From Rickettsia typhi (GTDB lineage: Bacteria > Pseudomonadota > Alphaproteobacteria > Rickettsiales > UBA1997), in the NCBI GenBank assembly GCA_945906835.1, contig CAMDRL010000027.1, forward strand, positions 1 to 12,102: a stretch of 12,102 bases of DNA. Direction: 5' to 3'. Below, piece by piece: positions 1-7,666 of this stretch. Below the pieces are notes generated by a model. It searched no databases and was not told the DNA's origin. It saw only the letters and a list, made by a program, of their open reading frames with translations. The translations under genes and the position numbers were made by a program. Each line of letters opens with the position of its first letter. Within the stretch, counting starts at the first letter, position 1.

Positions 1-26
1 GCATGATCTGCCACCCCTAACCTCAT

Positions 27-196
27 TATTAGACACTGTTAGCTAATTATTTTTAGCACAGATTTTGACATGTTTTTAGCGCTTTTTTGACAAAATTATG
101 ATAAATATTTGGATATATTTTGAATAATTTTGTCAAAAAATAAGCAAAAGCAGGGCTAAATATGGGATAAAAATAATTAGCTAACAGTGTCTAATA
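27..196. mobile_element. MITE-like element with 29-bp terminal inverted repeats
   Basis: Positions 27-55 and 168-196 are perfect inverted repeats of 29 bp, with outer ends reading TATTAGACACTGTTAGC inward. The outermost bases are TA on both sides, so an element starting TTAG and ending CTAA, flanked by a TA target duplication, is one reading. Inside lies a second perfect inverted repeat (83-99 with 124-140, 17 bp, core TTGACAAAATTA) around a 24-base loop, so nearly the whole unit can fold into a nested cruciform. There is no open reading frame. TA target choice, small size and lack of coding suit a non-autonomous derivative of an IS630/Tc1-type or IS5-type transposon, but I cannot name the family. 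It ends 37 bp before the yejE start and may separate that gene from an upstream partner. Confidence 0.75.
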
Positions 197-232
197 TTAT
201 TCTAATTTTTAACTAATTTTTCAGCAGTTTTA

Positions 233-1234
233 ATGTTTAAAAATTTTCTCAATAAATTAAAAAAAAATCGTCGTGGTTATTTTTCACTTTTGATTTTTGT
301 TGCTCTTTTTTGTTTGACGCTTTTTGCTGAAATTATTGCCAATGACAAGCCTTTGATGGTTGGCTTTGAAGACAAAGTTTATTTTCCAGCTTTTAAGTCT
401 TATTCTGAAGCTAACTTTGGTGGAGTTTTTGAAACTGAGGCAGATTACCGTGACAAGGCAGTGCAAGAGTTAATCAGAAGAGAAGGCTGGATGATTTTTG
501 CACCAATTCCCTTTTCTTACGATACCATTAACTACCAAGTTAAAACTCCTGCCCCTTCCAAGCCAAGCTTACAAAATCTTTTAGGAACTGATGATAGTGG
601 TCGTGATGTTTTGGCACGAATAATTTATGGTGTCAGAATTTCATTATTTTTTGGGTTAATTCTAACATTTTTTACGGTAGTGATTGGAATTTTTATGGGG
701 GCAATTCAAGGTTATTTCGGGGGCTTGCTTGATCTTGCTTTGCAGCGATTCATGGAGATTTGGTCAAGTATGCCAACTTTATTTTTACTAATAATTTTAT
801 CTTCAATTTTAGAACCAAGCTTTTTTATTTTGTTATTATTGATGTTATTATTTAGCTGGATGTCTTTGGTTTCTTTTGTGCGCGCCGAATTTTTGCGTTT
901 AAGAAATTTTGAATTTGTGCAGGCCAGTAAAGCTATGGGGGCTTCAAACATGCGAATAATTTTTCGTCATATTTTGCCAAATGCTTCACCAATCATCATC
1001 GCCAATATTCCCTTCATTCTTAGCGGCTCAATTGTTACACTGACCTCGCTTGATTTCCTTGGGCTTGGAATGCCAATTGGATCGCCTTCTTTAGGTGAAT
1101 TATTGGCGCAAGGAAAAAATAATCTAACAGCCTATTGGCTTGGTTTAAGCGGCTTTATTGTGGTTACAGTAATTTTGTCACTGTTGGTTTTTATTGGAGA
1201 GGCTTTTAGAGATGCTTTTGACACAAGAAAATAA
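233..1234 (+). CDS. yejE: YejE-type peptide ABC transporter permease
   Basis: Inner-membrane permease subunit of a YejABEF-type importer, a family that takes up oligopeptides (microcin C in E. coli). The 333 residues match the usual family length. Residues 15-34 form a first membrane helix, followed by a roughly 90-residue periplasmic stretch. The subfamily signature GTDDSGRDVLARIIYG then leads into the five-helix BPD_transp_1 domain. The coupling loop that contacts the ATPase is clear at about residues 227-251 (AMGAS, then RHILPNA). The ATG at 233 is the first in frame and gives a complete N-terminus; no Shine-Dalgarno sequence is visible. The partners YejA, YejB and YejF are not in the window; yejB would normally be immediately upstream, where the MITE-like element sits, and yejF is absent downstream. 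The membrane permease assignment is firm; the substrate is inferred from the family. Confidence 0.9.
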   Translation: MFKNFLNKLKKNRRGYFSLLIFVALFCLTLFAEIIANDKPLMVGFEDKVYFPAFKSYSEANFGGVFETEADYRDKAVQELIRREGWMIFAPIPFSYDTINYQVKTPAPSKPSLQNLLGTDDSGRDVLARIIYGVRISLFFGLILTFFTVVIGIFMGAIQGYFGGLLDLALQRFMEIWSSMPTLFLLIILSSILEPSFFILLLLMLLFSWMSLVSFVRAEFLRLRNFEFVQASKAMGASNMRIIFRHILPNASPIIIANIPFILSGSIVTLTSLDFLGLGMPIGSPSLGELLAQGKNNLTAYWLGLSGFIVVTVILSLLVFIGEAFRDAFDTRK

Positions 1235-1301
1235 TTTACTTTTCTACCAAGGCGGTTAATTTGCCCTCCATCTTCTAAAATTTATTCCCAAAATATAAAA
1301 T

Positions 1302-2564
1302 ATGCCAATAGAAATTCTCATGCCCGCCCTTTCGCCAACCATGAAAGAGGGTAATCTTGCCAAATGGTTAAAAAAAGAAGGCGATAAAATTAAATCAGGT
1401 GATGTGATTGCGGAAATAGAAACCGACAAAGCAACCATGGAAGTTGAAGCGGTTGATGAAGGAACTTTGGGTAAAATTTTAGTTCAAGATGGAACTGAAA
1501 ATGTTGCTGTAAATGCTTGTCTAGCTTTGATTTTAGAAGATGGTGAAGATAAAAAAGCTCTTGAAAACTATCAGTCTAAATCTGTCGTAAGGGCTGCTCC
1601 AGCAAAAGTTGAGCCAAAGAAAGAAGAAAAATCTGACTCTTCTAATGTGCCTGCAACAGTTTCTTCTGCTGCCACACCTTCATTTCAAGATTCTTTAAAC
1701 ATTAAAGCCAGTCCACTTGCTAAAAGAATTGCTAAAGAAAATAATGTTAATTTAGCCTCTTTATCAGGCACGGGGCCTCATGGTAGAATCATTAAAGATG
1801 ATGTGCTTAAATTTGCGAATTCAGGTGGTGTAAAATCAGGAATTGTTAGAAGAAATTCTCAAGAATTTAGAGCTGTAAAAAATGGCAATATCAGAAAAGT
1901 AATAGCTAAAAGATTGTTGGAATCTAAGCAAACAGTTCCACATTTTTATCTTTCTTGCGAATTTAAAATTGATAAATTGTTAGAAGTTAGAGCTGCTATT
2001 AACGAAGCTGCTGATCATGATGCAAGTGGCAATGCTGCTTACAAAGTTTCGGTTAATGACATGATTATTAAAGCAGTGGCAATGGCTTTAAATAAAGTTC
2101 CAGAAGCTAATAGCTCTTGGACTGATGATGCAATTTTAATTTACAATAATGTTGACATTTCAGTTGCCGTGGCAATTGACGGTGGCTTGATTACGCCAAT
2201 TATTAAAAATGCTGATCAAAAAACCATTCCGGCAATTTCTGTGGAAGTAAAACAATTGGTTAAAAAAGCCAGAGAAGGAAAGTTGCAGCCAGAAGAATTC
2301 CAAGGTGGATCTTTCAGTATTTCTAATTTAGGAATGTTTGGAATTGATAATTTTGCAGCGATTGTAAATCCGCCACAAAGCTGTATTTTGGCTGTTGCCA
2401 GAGCTGTTGAAAAACCAGTTGTAGAACATGGTCAAATAAAAGTTGCTAATATGATGAATGTTACTTTATCTTCTGATCATAGATCAGTTGATGGTGCAGT
2501 TGGGGCAGAATTTTTGAAAGCTTTGCGAAGATACATTGAACATCCAATTTCAATGCTTGTCTAA
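1302..2564 (+). CDS. pdhC: Pyruvate dehydrogenase E2, dihydrolipoamide acetyltransferase
   Basis: Cytoplasmic core of the pyruvate dehydrogenase complex; it moves the acetyl group from lipoamide to CoA to make acetyl-CoA. One lipoyl domain occupies about residues 1-80, with the lipoylated lysine K43 in EIETDKATMEVEA. A Lys/Glu/Ala/Ser-rich linker (about 90-134) follows. The E1/E3-binding domain lies at about 136-170 (ASPLAKRIAKE, then GTGPHGRIIKDDV). The acyltransferase domain spans about 195-420, with active-site H393 and D397 in SSDHRSVDGA. The single lipoyl domain and 420 residues fit the alphaproteobacterial form. The ATG at 1302 gives the canonical N-terminus MPIEILMPALSPTM. It lies 67 bp after yejE and 55 bp before a small same-strand gene. 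pdhA, pdhB and lpd are not in the window, so the complex is encoded at scattered sites here, as in Rickettsiales. Confidence 0.96.
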   Translation: MPIEILMPALSPTMKEGNLAKWLKKEGDKIKSGDVIAEIETDKATMEVEAVDEGTLGKILVQDGTENVAVNACLALILEDGEDKKALENYQSKSVVRAAPAKVEPKKEEKSDSSNVPATVSSAATPSFQDSLNIKASPLAKRIAKENNVNLASLSGTGPHGRIIKDDVLKFANSGGVKSGIVRRNSQEFRAVKNGNIRKVIAKRLLESKQTVPHFYLSCEFKIDKLLEVRAAINEAADHDASGNAAYKVSVNDMIIKAVAMALNKVPEANSSWTDDAILIYNNVDISVAVAIDGGLITPIIKNADQKTIPAISVEVKQLVKKAREGKLQPEEFQGGSFSISNLGMFGIDNFAAIVNPPQSCILAVARAVEKPVVEHGQIKVANMMNVTLSSDHRSVDGAVGAEFLKALRRYIEHPISMLV

Positions 2565-2619
2565 TACCAAGTTGCATTCAAAATTAATTTTAAATCAATA
2601 TTAAATAAAAAATATAAAC

Positions 2620-2913
2620 ATGACAAAAGTGGCTGAAGCAATAGTAGTAATAACTTTATTGATATTTTCCTTTTTTATAGGGGTGAAATATTCTGATTCA
2701 GTAAAAGGACATGCTGGTTGGTTATTTGAAACAAAAGAAGAAGAAGTTGAGTTGCCAGATCTTACCAATGAGAATGGTGCTGCAATTGATGTAATTGACG
2801 AAAATGGAGTGCAAACTGAAGCTGCGAATCCATCAGAAAATCCAGCAACAAATGATTTCACACCAGATGCGGTAAATCAAGATACAAATTCTGGCAAAGC
2901 TTTACAGCCATAG
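2620..2913 (+). CDS. Small membrane-anchored acidic protein, unknown function
   Basis: A 97-residue protein I do not recognise. Residues 5-23 form one hydrophobic helix (EAIVVITLLIFSFFIGVKY), so the likely topology is a single N-terminal membrane anchor with no evident signal peptidase site. The rest is polar and acidic, with runs such as KEEEVELPD, and the last 45 residues are rich in Asn, Asp, Glu, Pro and Thr and probably disordered. The ATG at 2620 fits the start of the hydrophobic segment. It lies 55 bp after pdhC on the same strand, so co-transcription is possible. Short intergenic spacing, sensible start and membrane segment support a real gene. An antisense frame over nearly the same bases (2601-2861) has a less protein-like sequence and was not kept. 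Confidence 0.65.
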   Translation: MTKVAEAIVVITLLIFSFFIGVKYSDSVKGHAGWLFETKEEEVELPDLTNENGAAIDVIDENGVQTEAANPSENPATNDFTPDAVNQDTNSGKALQP

Positions 2914-3115
2914 TTTTATTTAGTTATTTTTCACTCTCGATGTTTATTAAAATTATAAAAGTTGAAAAATTTAAAATTTTAGCAAACTCAAGGTTGTGCA
3001 TGCAAAGCCCCACCAGCATTGGGTGTGATTTGTTATTACAGTTTTACTTTGTCATTCTCGCGTAGGCGGGAATCCATAGCTCGAAATAATATTAAGTTCT
3101 GTTTTAGGTTATAAA
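2914..3115. other. Intergenic region before the outer-membrane protein gene
   Basis: A 202-bp gap, very AT-rich in its first half with T-rich runs just after the stop codon of the small membrane protein. It holds one copy of the dispersed palindromic repeat near its right end (3049-3076). No RNA gene or clear promoter could be assigned. A weak purine motif, AGG, lies about 8 bases before the next ATG. Confidence 0.5.
3049..3076. repeat. Dispersed palindromic repeat, single half-unit
   Basis: The sequence starts TTGTCATTCTCGCG and ends GCGGGAATCCA. It forms its own hairpin: 3054-3061 pairs with 3066-3073 over 8 bp (one G-T pair) around the loop GTAG. It matches the left arm of the better preserved copy at 8624-8652 with few changes. 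No inverted partner arm is visible nearby, so this is a half-unit. It lies 40 bp upstream of the ATG of the next gene and could sit in its 5' leader. Confidence 0.75.
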
Positions 3116-3922
3116 ATGAGTCACCACTTCTTTTTTAAGTTTTGCTGTTTCATTGTGGCGTTTTTTCTTTTGTCCCTTTCCAAAGCTCACGCGATAAACA
3201 TAGATAGAGAATCAGATCGAGAAAAAATTGTCTCTTCTAAAGCTAGAAAATTCTACAATACTAATATGCTAATCCAGTCACTTTTGCTTTCTGGCAATTA
3301 TGATTCTGATCAAAATTCCAAAGAATATCACATAGATTCTCGCTATTATTATCGTAGCAATAGACAAATGCATGAATTTTATTTCTTTCAAGAGTCTAAT
3401 TACGCAAATTTAAGCGCATCAGTAGGAAAGAATTATTTAGTAAAAAAATCAGAGCGTTATGATGCTACTTTGTCTAATAAATTTATGATTGCTCAAAGTA
3501 AGAATTACGCCACCTTGTATGGTCGCGTTAATTATGATGATCTGTCAGATTATTATTATGATTTACGCAGCGCGGTAGGGCTTGGAAGAATCTTATTTGA
3601 TGATCGGGTGGAGTTTGATACTAGTATTGGTTATACTGATGTTAAAGCCTATGGATCGAAGATATTTTTGCTGCCTTCAATCAGATTAAATTTTAATCTT
3701 ACCAAAAATACTACTTTTACTCATAGAGGATATTTCTTCATAGATCACGAAAGCGTAGATAATGATTTTCGAACTACTTTAAAATATAAAATTAGTAAAA
3801 AAGTTTCTCTCGCTTTAAATCATATTTATGAGCAGAGAAGATTTGGTAATGATACTAGTAGGGGAAGCACTAACCAAGTACGAAAATATTTATCTTTTGG
3901 CTTGGTATTTGATCTGGATTAA
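3116..3922 (+). CDS. Predicted outer-membrane beta-barrel protein, DUF481-like
   Basis: A 268-residue exported protein. Residues 1-26 form a signal peptide: an N-terminal HHFFFK stretch, a hydrophobic core, and cleavage expected after AHA (25/26 region, mature start near I27). The mature part has alternating polar/aromatic strands throughout, rich in Tyr, Phe and Ser (for example HIDSRYYYRSNRQMHEFYFF and RKYLSFGLVFDLD), typical of an outer-membrane barrel. The layout resembles the DUF481 family (YdiY-like, 'salt-induced outer membrane protein'), with a paired-strand pattern and a last strand near the C-terminus, but this family call rests on overall style rather than a diagnostic motif. The ATG at 3116 directly precedes the signal peptide. 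Its stop codon overlaps that of the convergent tatB. Function unknown; a surface-exposed or porin-like role is inference. Confidence 0.7.
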   Translation: MSHHFFFKFCCFIVAFFLLSLSKAHAINIDRESDREKIVSSKARKFYNTNMLIQSLLLSGNYDSDQNSKEYHIDSRYYYRSNRQMHEFYFFQESNYANLSASVGKNYLVKKSERYDATLSNKFMIAQSKNYATLYGRVNYDDLSDYYYDLRSAVGLGRILFDDRVEFDTSIGYTDVKAYGSKIFLLPSIRLNFNLTKNTTFTHRGYFFIDHESVDNDFRTTLKYKISKKVSLALNHIYEQRRFGNDTSRGSTNQVRKYLSFGLVFDLD

Positions 3923-4311
3923 GAGTTATTCTGTGATTTTCTAGCTAAATTTTCTTCATTAAGTTTTTTAACTTCTTCCGCCATTTCTTCTTTTGTAAGG
4001 TCTGATCGGATTTCGTGAATGTTTTGAACTACATGTTCATTGCCGTTAATATCAACAATAACCGTGGTTTCATATTCAGTTAATTTGGCTTTTTCTTCAG
4101 CAATTCCGCGATGAAGTTCATGCTTTATTTCTTCAAAACCTATATCTTTTTCAACTTCTTTAAATTGTTTTTTTAGATCATCAAACATTCTTTTGCCACG
4201 AAAGAAAATTTTACCAACGAAATGAGCAATTTCTGGTAAATCTTGAGGCTTGATGAAGATTAGAGTCACTAAACAAACTATTAATAATTCTGCTAAAGAA
4301 AATCCGAACAT
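3919..4311 (-). CDS. tatB: Sec-independent protein translocase subunit TatB
   Basis: Component of the twin-arginine translocase, which exports folded proteins; TatB works with TatC in substrate recognition. The 130-residue protein starts MFGFSLAELLIVCLVTLIF, with one membrane helix (about 5-20) and the conserved Glu at position 8. A hinge with DLPEI follows, then an amphipathic helix (about 25-50) rich in Lys and Phe, and a long charged tail typical of TatB rather than TatA. The frame stays open upstream to 4446, but I place the start at the ATG at 4311: this gives the canonical N-terminus, whereas the extra 45 residues would translate a palindromic repeat and put a hydrophilic stretch before the membrane helix. 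pstB lies upstream on the same strand. tatA and tatC are not in the window. The residue after the helix is KPQDLP instead of the usual GP.. motif, a mild divergence. Confidence 0.85.
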   Translation of the reverse strand: MFGFSLAELLIVCLVTLIFIKPQDLPEIAHFVGKIFFRGKRMFDDLKKQFKEVEKDIGFEEIKHELHRGIAEEKAKLTEYETTVIVDINGNEHVVQNIHEIRSDLTKEEMAEEVKKLNEENLARKSQNNS

Positions 4312-4347
4312 TTTTTGAATTGATGGTTGTGTAAAGTTTTTGCTCCT

Positions 4348-4425
4348 CTTGTCACTGCCCGCGGTGGTGGGGAATCCAGAATTAAAATCACGAACTGGAT
4401 TCCCAACCTCGCGTTCATTGACAAG
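4348..4425. repeat. Dispersed palindromic repeat, decayed two-arm copy
   Basis: The left arm (4348-4379) begins CTTGTCACTGCCCGC and ends GGGGAATCCAG. The right arm (4395-4425) begins CTGGATTCCC and ends ATTGACAAG. The arms are inverted copies whose outer and inner ends match (CTTGTCA with TGACAAG; GGAATCCAG with CTGGATTCC) while the middle has diverged. It has the same architecture as the copy at 8624-8701 and so is an older insertion. It fills most of the gap between pstB and tatB and extends the tatB frame artificially. Confidence 0.8.
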
Positions 4426-4458
4426 GGGGCGACAGGAATGCATCATTTTGTTTACTGC

Positions 4459-5229
4459 TTAACCGAATCTTCCAGTAATGTAATCTTGAGTTTTTTGATT
4501 AGTTGGATTGGTAAAAATTTTGTCAGTCGTATCATATTCAACAACTTTTCCCATATTGAAAAAAGCAGTTTTGTTTGAGACGCGAGCAGCTTGTTGCATG
4601 GAATGTGTAACAATGATAATTGTGAAATTACTTTTTAATTCATCAATTAATTCTTCAATTATTGCCGTGGCAATTGGATCAAGTGCAGAGCAAGGTTCGT
4701 CCATTAGGATAATTTCTGGCTCAACTGCAATGGTGCGGGCAATACATAATCTTTGTTGTTGTCCACCAGAAAGGGCGGTGGCTTGATCGTTTAAGCGATC
4801 TTTCACCTCTTTCCAAAGACCAGCTTTAATCAAGCCATTTTCAACAATTTCATCTAATTCTTTTTTATTATTAAACAGTCCGTGAATTCTTGGACCATAA
4901 GCCACATTTTCATAGATTGATTTAGGAAATGGATTTGGCTTCTGAAACACCATGCCAACAGAGGCGCGCAGCAATACCAAATCTAAATCTTTGCGGTAAA
5001 TATCGGCATCATCAATTTTGATTTTACCCTCTATTTTGCAGCCTAAAATTGTATCATTCATACGATTTATACAGCGCAAAAACGAAGATTTTCCACATCC
5101 AGAAGGTCCTATTAAGGCAGTAACTCCGCCTTCTTCGAAATCTAGATTAATGTCAAATAAAGCTTGTTTTTGACCATAAAATAAATTGATATTCTGTGCT
5201 GAGATTTTGCTTGAGATTTTGCTTGTCAT
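4459..5229 (-). CDS. pstB: Phosphate ABC transporter ATP-binding protein PstB
   Basis: ATPase of the high-affinity phosphate importer PstSCAB, on the cytoplasmic face. It has 256 residues, the family's normal length. Walker A is GPSGCGKSS (41-49, K47) and the PstB-typical CINRMND follows. The Q loop is [20 protein letters not shown] (Q96), the signature LSGGQQQR (153-160), Walker B IILMDEP (E178) and the switch histidine H209. The NRMND and QKPNPFP motifs separate PstB from other ABC ATPases. The ATG at 5229 is used; the first residues (SKISSKIS) carry a short tandem duplication seen in the DNA at 5201-5224. No pstS, pstC, pstA or phoU gene is adjacent, so the gene is isolated from its operon here. 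I see no Pho box in the upstream gap. It is divergent from the envZ-type kinase. Confidence 0.95.
   Translation of the reverse strand: MTSKISSKISAQNINLFYGQKQALFDINLDFEEGGVTALIGPSGCGKSSFLRCINRMNDTILGCKIEGKIKIDDADIYRKDLDLVLLRASVGMVFQKPNPFPKSIYENVAYGPRIHGLFNNKKELDEIVENGLIKAGLWKEVKDRLNDQATALSGGQQQRLCIARTIAVEPEIILMDEPCSALDPIATAIIEELIDELKSNFTIIIVTHSMQQAARVSNKTAFFNMGKVVEYDTTDKIFTNPTNQKTQDYITGRFG
5201..5224. repeat. 12-bp perfect tandem duplication in the pstB 5' end
   Basis: GAGATTTTGCTT occurs twice back to back (5201-5212 and 5213-5224). On the coding strand this duplicates four residues in frame near the PstB N-terminus, before the first conserved beta-strand, where extra residues are probably tolerated. 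Confidence 0.85.
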
Positions 5230-5355
5230 TTTTGATCTAATTTTAATCTGCTATTTTAGCTAAGAGTTGGCGAAATATATCTAATATACTGTGAAAAGCA
5301 AGTCTCTTCAATGATAGAATTTGCAACAGACCCAAAATAACATTTCATTTATTTG
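5230..5355. promoter_or_regulatory. Divergent intergenic region, pstB / envZ-type kinase
   Basis: Both flanking genes are transcribed away from this roughly 125-bp gap, so it must hold start signals for both unless they are internal elsewhere. On the plus strand TATACT (5285-5290) resembles a -10 box, but the nearest TTGGCG (5267-5272) is only 12 bp away, so no standard sigma-70 pair can be assigned. No operator-like palindrome is evident. Presence of promoters is inferred from orientation. Confidence 0.3.
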
Positions 5356-6723
5356 ATGAGATTTAAAAAATTCATCCCACGATCATTGTATGGAAGATTT
5401 TTGCTAATCATCGTTGTTCCAACTTTGATTGTACAAATTGTCTCTATCTATGTTTTCTATTATGCGCATCTTGATGTGGTTAGTAAACATATGGCTCGTA
5501 GCGTTGTGTCTGAAATGGTATTTGTGAAGAAGTCAATTAATAAGCCAAATTATGCAGTTCTTTTGGAAGATTTTACTAAAAATGTTGATCTTAAATTCTC
5601 TTTCGAAAAAAGATTCGCTAGAAAAAAATCTAAAATAGCTGATAGCAAATGGCAGGCCAATTGGTTTTATAAATATATCAATTTATTTCCATTAATAGAT
5701 CCTTACAATCGCTTTAAATCAGAGCTTGAGAGTTATAAGCTTACTCCTTATGAAATTTTTGAAAATCCTGACGATGACGATTTTATTATAGTAAAAGTTC
5801 AAACCAGAAGAGGTTTGATTGCTTACGATGTTCCTGTAAAAAGAATTACCAGCTCAAGTGCCAGAATTTTTACATTTTGGATACTTTTAACTGCCTTGAT
5901 CACTTCAGTAATTTCAATTATTTTCTTAAAAAATCAGATCAAATCTATTCGTTATTTAAGCTTTGCTGCTGAAAAATTTGGTCGCGGACAAGATGTACCA
6001 AACTTTAAACCAACTGGCTCAAGAGAAATTAGGTCAGTAGCAATTTCTTTTATAAAAATGAAAGAAAGAATTATTAGGCAAATTACTCAAAGAACTGATA
6101 TGCTTTCTGCCGTTTCTCACGATTTAAGAACTCCGCTTACCAGAATGAAATTGCAGTTGGAAATGATGGGTGAATCTAGTGAAGTTTCTGAATTAAAATA
6201 TGATATTTCCGATATGGAAAAATTGGTTGATGAGTATTTAGAATTTGTGCGTGGCGATGAAAAAGAAAAAAGTCATTTAGTAAAAATTAAAGATTTTTTG
6301 CAAGAAAGGATTGTAGGTTATTATGCTAAAATGGATAAGAAAATTAGCTATGAAATTGATGTTAATGATGATTTAAAAGTTCCTGTAAAAAAATTGGCTT
6401 TAAAAAGAGCTTTGGTGAATTTGGTTGATAACGCCTTTAATTACGGAGATAAAGTTGAGTTATCAATTTCAGAAAGTAAAAATAATCTGATCATAGTAAT
6501 TGATGATAATGGTCCTGGAATTCCAGAAAGTGAGCGCAGCAATGTCTTCAAACCGTTTTACCGCATTGACAATTCGCGCAATCTTGATAAAAAAACGCCT
6601 TCTGGTGGCTCTGGTCTTGGTTTAGCAATTGCAATGGACGCCATTACTTCTCACGGTGGTAGAATAAGACTTTCTGATAGTTTGCTTGGTGGCTTGAGAG
6701 TGGTTATATATATTCCTATTTAA
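5356..6723 (+). CDS. envZ: EnvZ-type sensor histidine kinase
   Basis: Membrane-bound two-component sensor that autophosphorylates on histidine and would pass phosphate to an OmpR-type regulator. Order of parts: [14 protein letters not shown] leading into helix 1 (about 15-36), a periplasmic sensing region (about 37-169), helix 2 (about 171-191), a HAMP linker (about 192-243), the HisKA helix with phospho-acceptor H255 in [14 protein letters not shown], and an HATPase domain with N box [10 protein letters not shown] (355-364), G1 DDNGPGIP (384-391) and G2 GGSGLGLA (417-424). The N-terminus and [10 protein letters not shown] motif are strongly EnvZ-like. A TTG three bases earlier (5353) is in frame, but the ATG at 5356 is the better start. 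No response-regulator gene is adjacent, although ompR usually precedes envZ. The sugar-nucleotide gene begins 10 bp downstream, so co-transcription with that cassette is likely. Confidence 0.9.
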   Translation: MRFKKFIPRSLYGRFLLIIVVPTLIVQIVSIYVFYYAHLDVVSKHMARSVVSEMVFVKKSINKPNYAVLLEDFTKNVDLKFSFEKRFARKKSKIADSKWQANWFYKYINLFPLIDPYNRFKSELESYKLTPYEIFENPDDDDFIIVKVQTRRGLIAYDVPVKRITSSSARIFTFWILLTALITSVISIIFLKNQIKSIRYLSFAAEKFGRGQDVPNFKPTGSREIRSVAISFIKMKERIIRQITQRTDMLSAVSHDLRTPLTRMKLQLEMMGESSEVSELKYDISDMEKLVDEYLEFVRGDEKEKSHLVKIKDFLQERIVGYYAKMDKKISYEIDVNDDLKVPVKKLALKRALVNLVDNAFNYGDKVELSISESKNNLIIVIDDNGPGIPESERSNVFKPFYRIDNSRNLDKKTPSGGSGLGLAIAMDAITSHGGRIRLSDSLLGGLRVVIYIPI

Positions 6724-6733
6724 TATTAAAATT

Positions 6734-7666
6734 ATGAAACGAATTCTTGTAACAGGGGGAGCTGGCTTTCTTGGCTCTTTTTTATGCGAAAAACTTTTGA
6801 AAGAAGGCAATGAGGTGATCTCGTTAGATAATTATTTTTCTGGAAATAAGAGAAATATTGAGCATCTTTTGGCAAATTCAAGATTTGAGACAATTCGTCA
6901 TGATATCACGCAACCAATACATTTAGAGGTTGATGAAATTTATAATTTTGCCTGCCCAGCTTCTCCTGTACATTATCAACATAATCCAGTTCACACTACA
7001 AAAACTTGTGTGATGGGTGCGATTAATATGTTGGAATTGGCGCGAAATGTGAAGGCAAAAATTATTCAAGCTTCTACCTCGGAAATTTATGGCGATCCTT
7101 TAGTTCATCCTCAAAAAGAAGAATATTGGGGCAATGTTAACACTATGGGTGCTCGTTCTTGCTACGATGAAGGCAAAAGAGTGGCAGAAAATTTATTTTT
7201 TGATTATCATAAACAATATGGCGTAGAAATAAAAATCATTCGTATTTTTAATACTTACGGACCAAGAATGTCGATTGATGATGGTCGTGTAGTTTCTAAC
7301 TTTATTGTGCAGGCTTTAAGAGGTGAAGATCTTACTGTTTACGGTAAAGGAGACCAAACCAGATCTTTTTGTTTCGTTGATGATTTGGTGGAGGGAATCG
7401 CTAATTTTATGAATTTAAAAAGTGATGAAATAGGACCAATTAATTTGGGAAATCCTGAAGAGTTTACAATTTTAGAATTAGCTGAAAAAGTTTTAAAACT
7501 TACTAATTCCAAATCAAAAATTATTTATTCAACTTTGCCGCAAAACGACCCAATGCAGCGCAAGCCAGTAATAGAAAGAGCTAAAAATCTTATTAATTTC
7601 TCTCCAAAAATTGATTTAGAACAAGGTCTTGAAAAGACTATCCAATATTTTAAAAAAATTATCTAA
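6734..7666 (+). CDS. uxs: UDP-glucuronate decarboxylase (UDP-xylose synthase)
   Basis: Cytoplasmic short-chain dehydrogenase/epimerase-fold enzyme that oxidises and decarboxylates UDP-glucuronate, then reduces it to UDP-xylose using bound NAD. The N-terminal Rossmann motif is GGAGFLG (8-14). Next come the catalytic segment [10 protein letters not shown] with T115, S116 and E117, and the YxxxK pair Y144/K148 in [10 protein letters not shown]. The substrate-side motifs are [10 protein letters not shown] and [13 protein letters not shown], with a late arginine R276 in [16 protein letters not shown], the cysteine before Y144 and QRKP are typical of the UXS subgroup rather than of dTDP-glucose dehydratases or GalE. 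The 310 residues equal the single-domain bacterial form. The stop overlaps the next start by one base (TAATG), implying translational coupling. The dehydrogenase that makes its substrate lies 1.1 kb downstream. Confidence 0.9.
   Translation: MKRILVTGGAGFLGSFLCEKLLKEGNEVISLDNYFSGNKRNIEHLLANSRFETIRHDITQPIHLEVDEIYNFACPASPVHYQHNPVHTTKTCVMGAINMLELARNVKAKIIQASTSEIYGDPLVHPQKEEYWGNVNTMGARSCYDEGKRVAENLFFDYHKQYGVEIKIIRIFNTYGPRMSIDDGRVVSNFIVQALRGEDLTVYGKGDQTRSFCFVDDLVEGIANFMNLKSDEIGPINLGNPEEFTILELAEKVLKLTNSKSKIIYSTLPQNDPMQRKPVIERAKNLINFSPKIDLEQGLEKTIQYFKKII

Noticed and set aside
2601..2861. Antisense 86-residue frame opposite the small membrane protein
   Set aside because: It lies over the same bases, is less protein-like in composition, and the plus-strand frame has a proper start, membrane helix and operon spacing.
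2999..3030. Possible hairpin or small RNA around GCCCCACCAGCATTGGG
   Set aside because: Only four to five base pairs form, and there is no T-run or promoter, so it cannot be supported.
4312..4446. N-terminal extension of TatB to 175 residues
   Set aside because: The added residues translate the dispersed repeat and place a hydrophilic segment before the membrane helix; the ATG at 4311 gives the canonical TatB start with Glu at position 8.
5353..5355. TTG as start of the histidine kinase gene
   Set aside because: An ATG follows immediately in frame at 5356 and adds no loss of conserved sequence.
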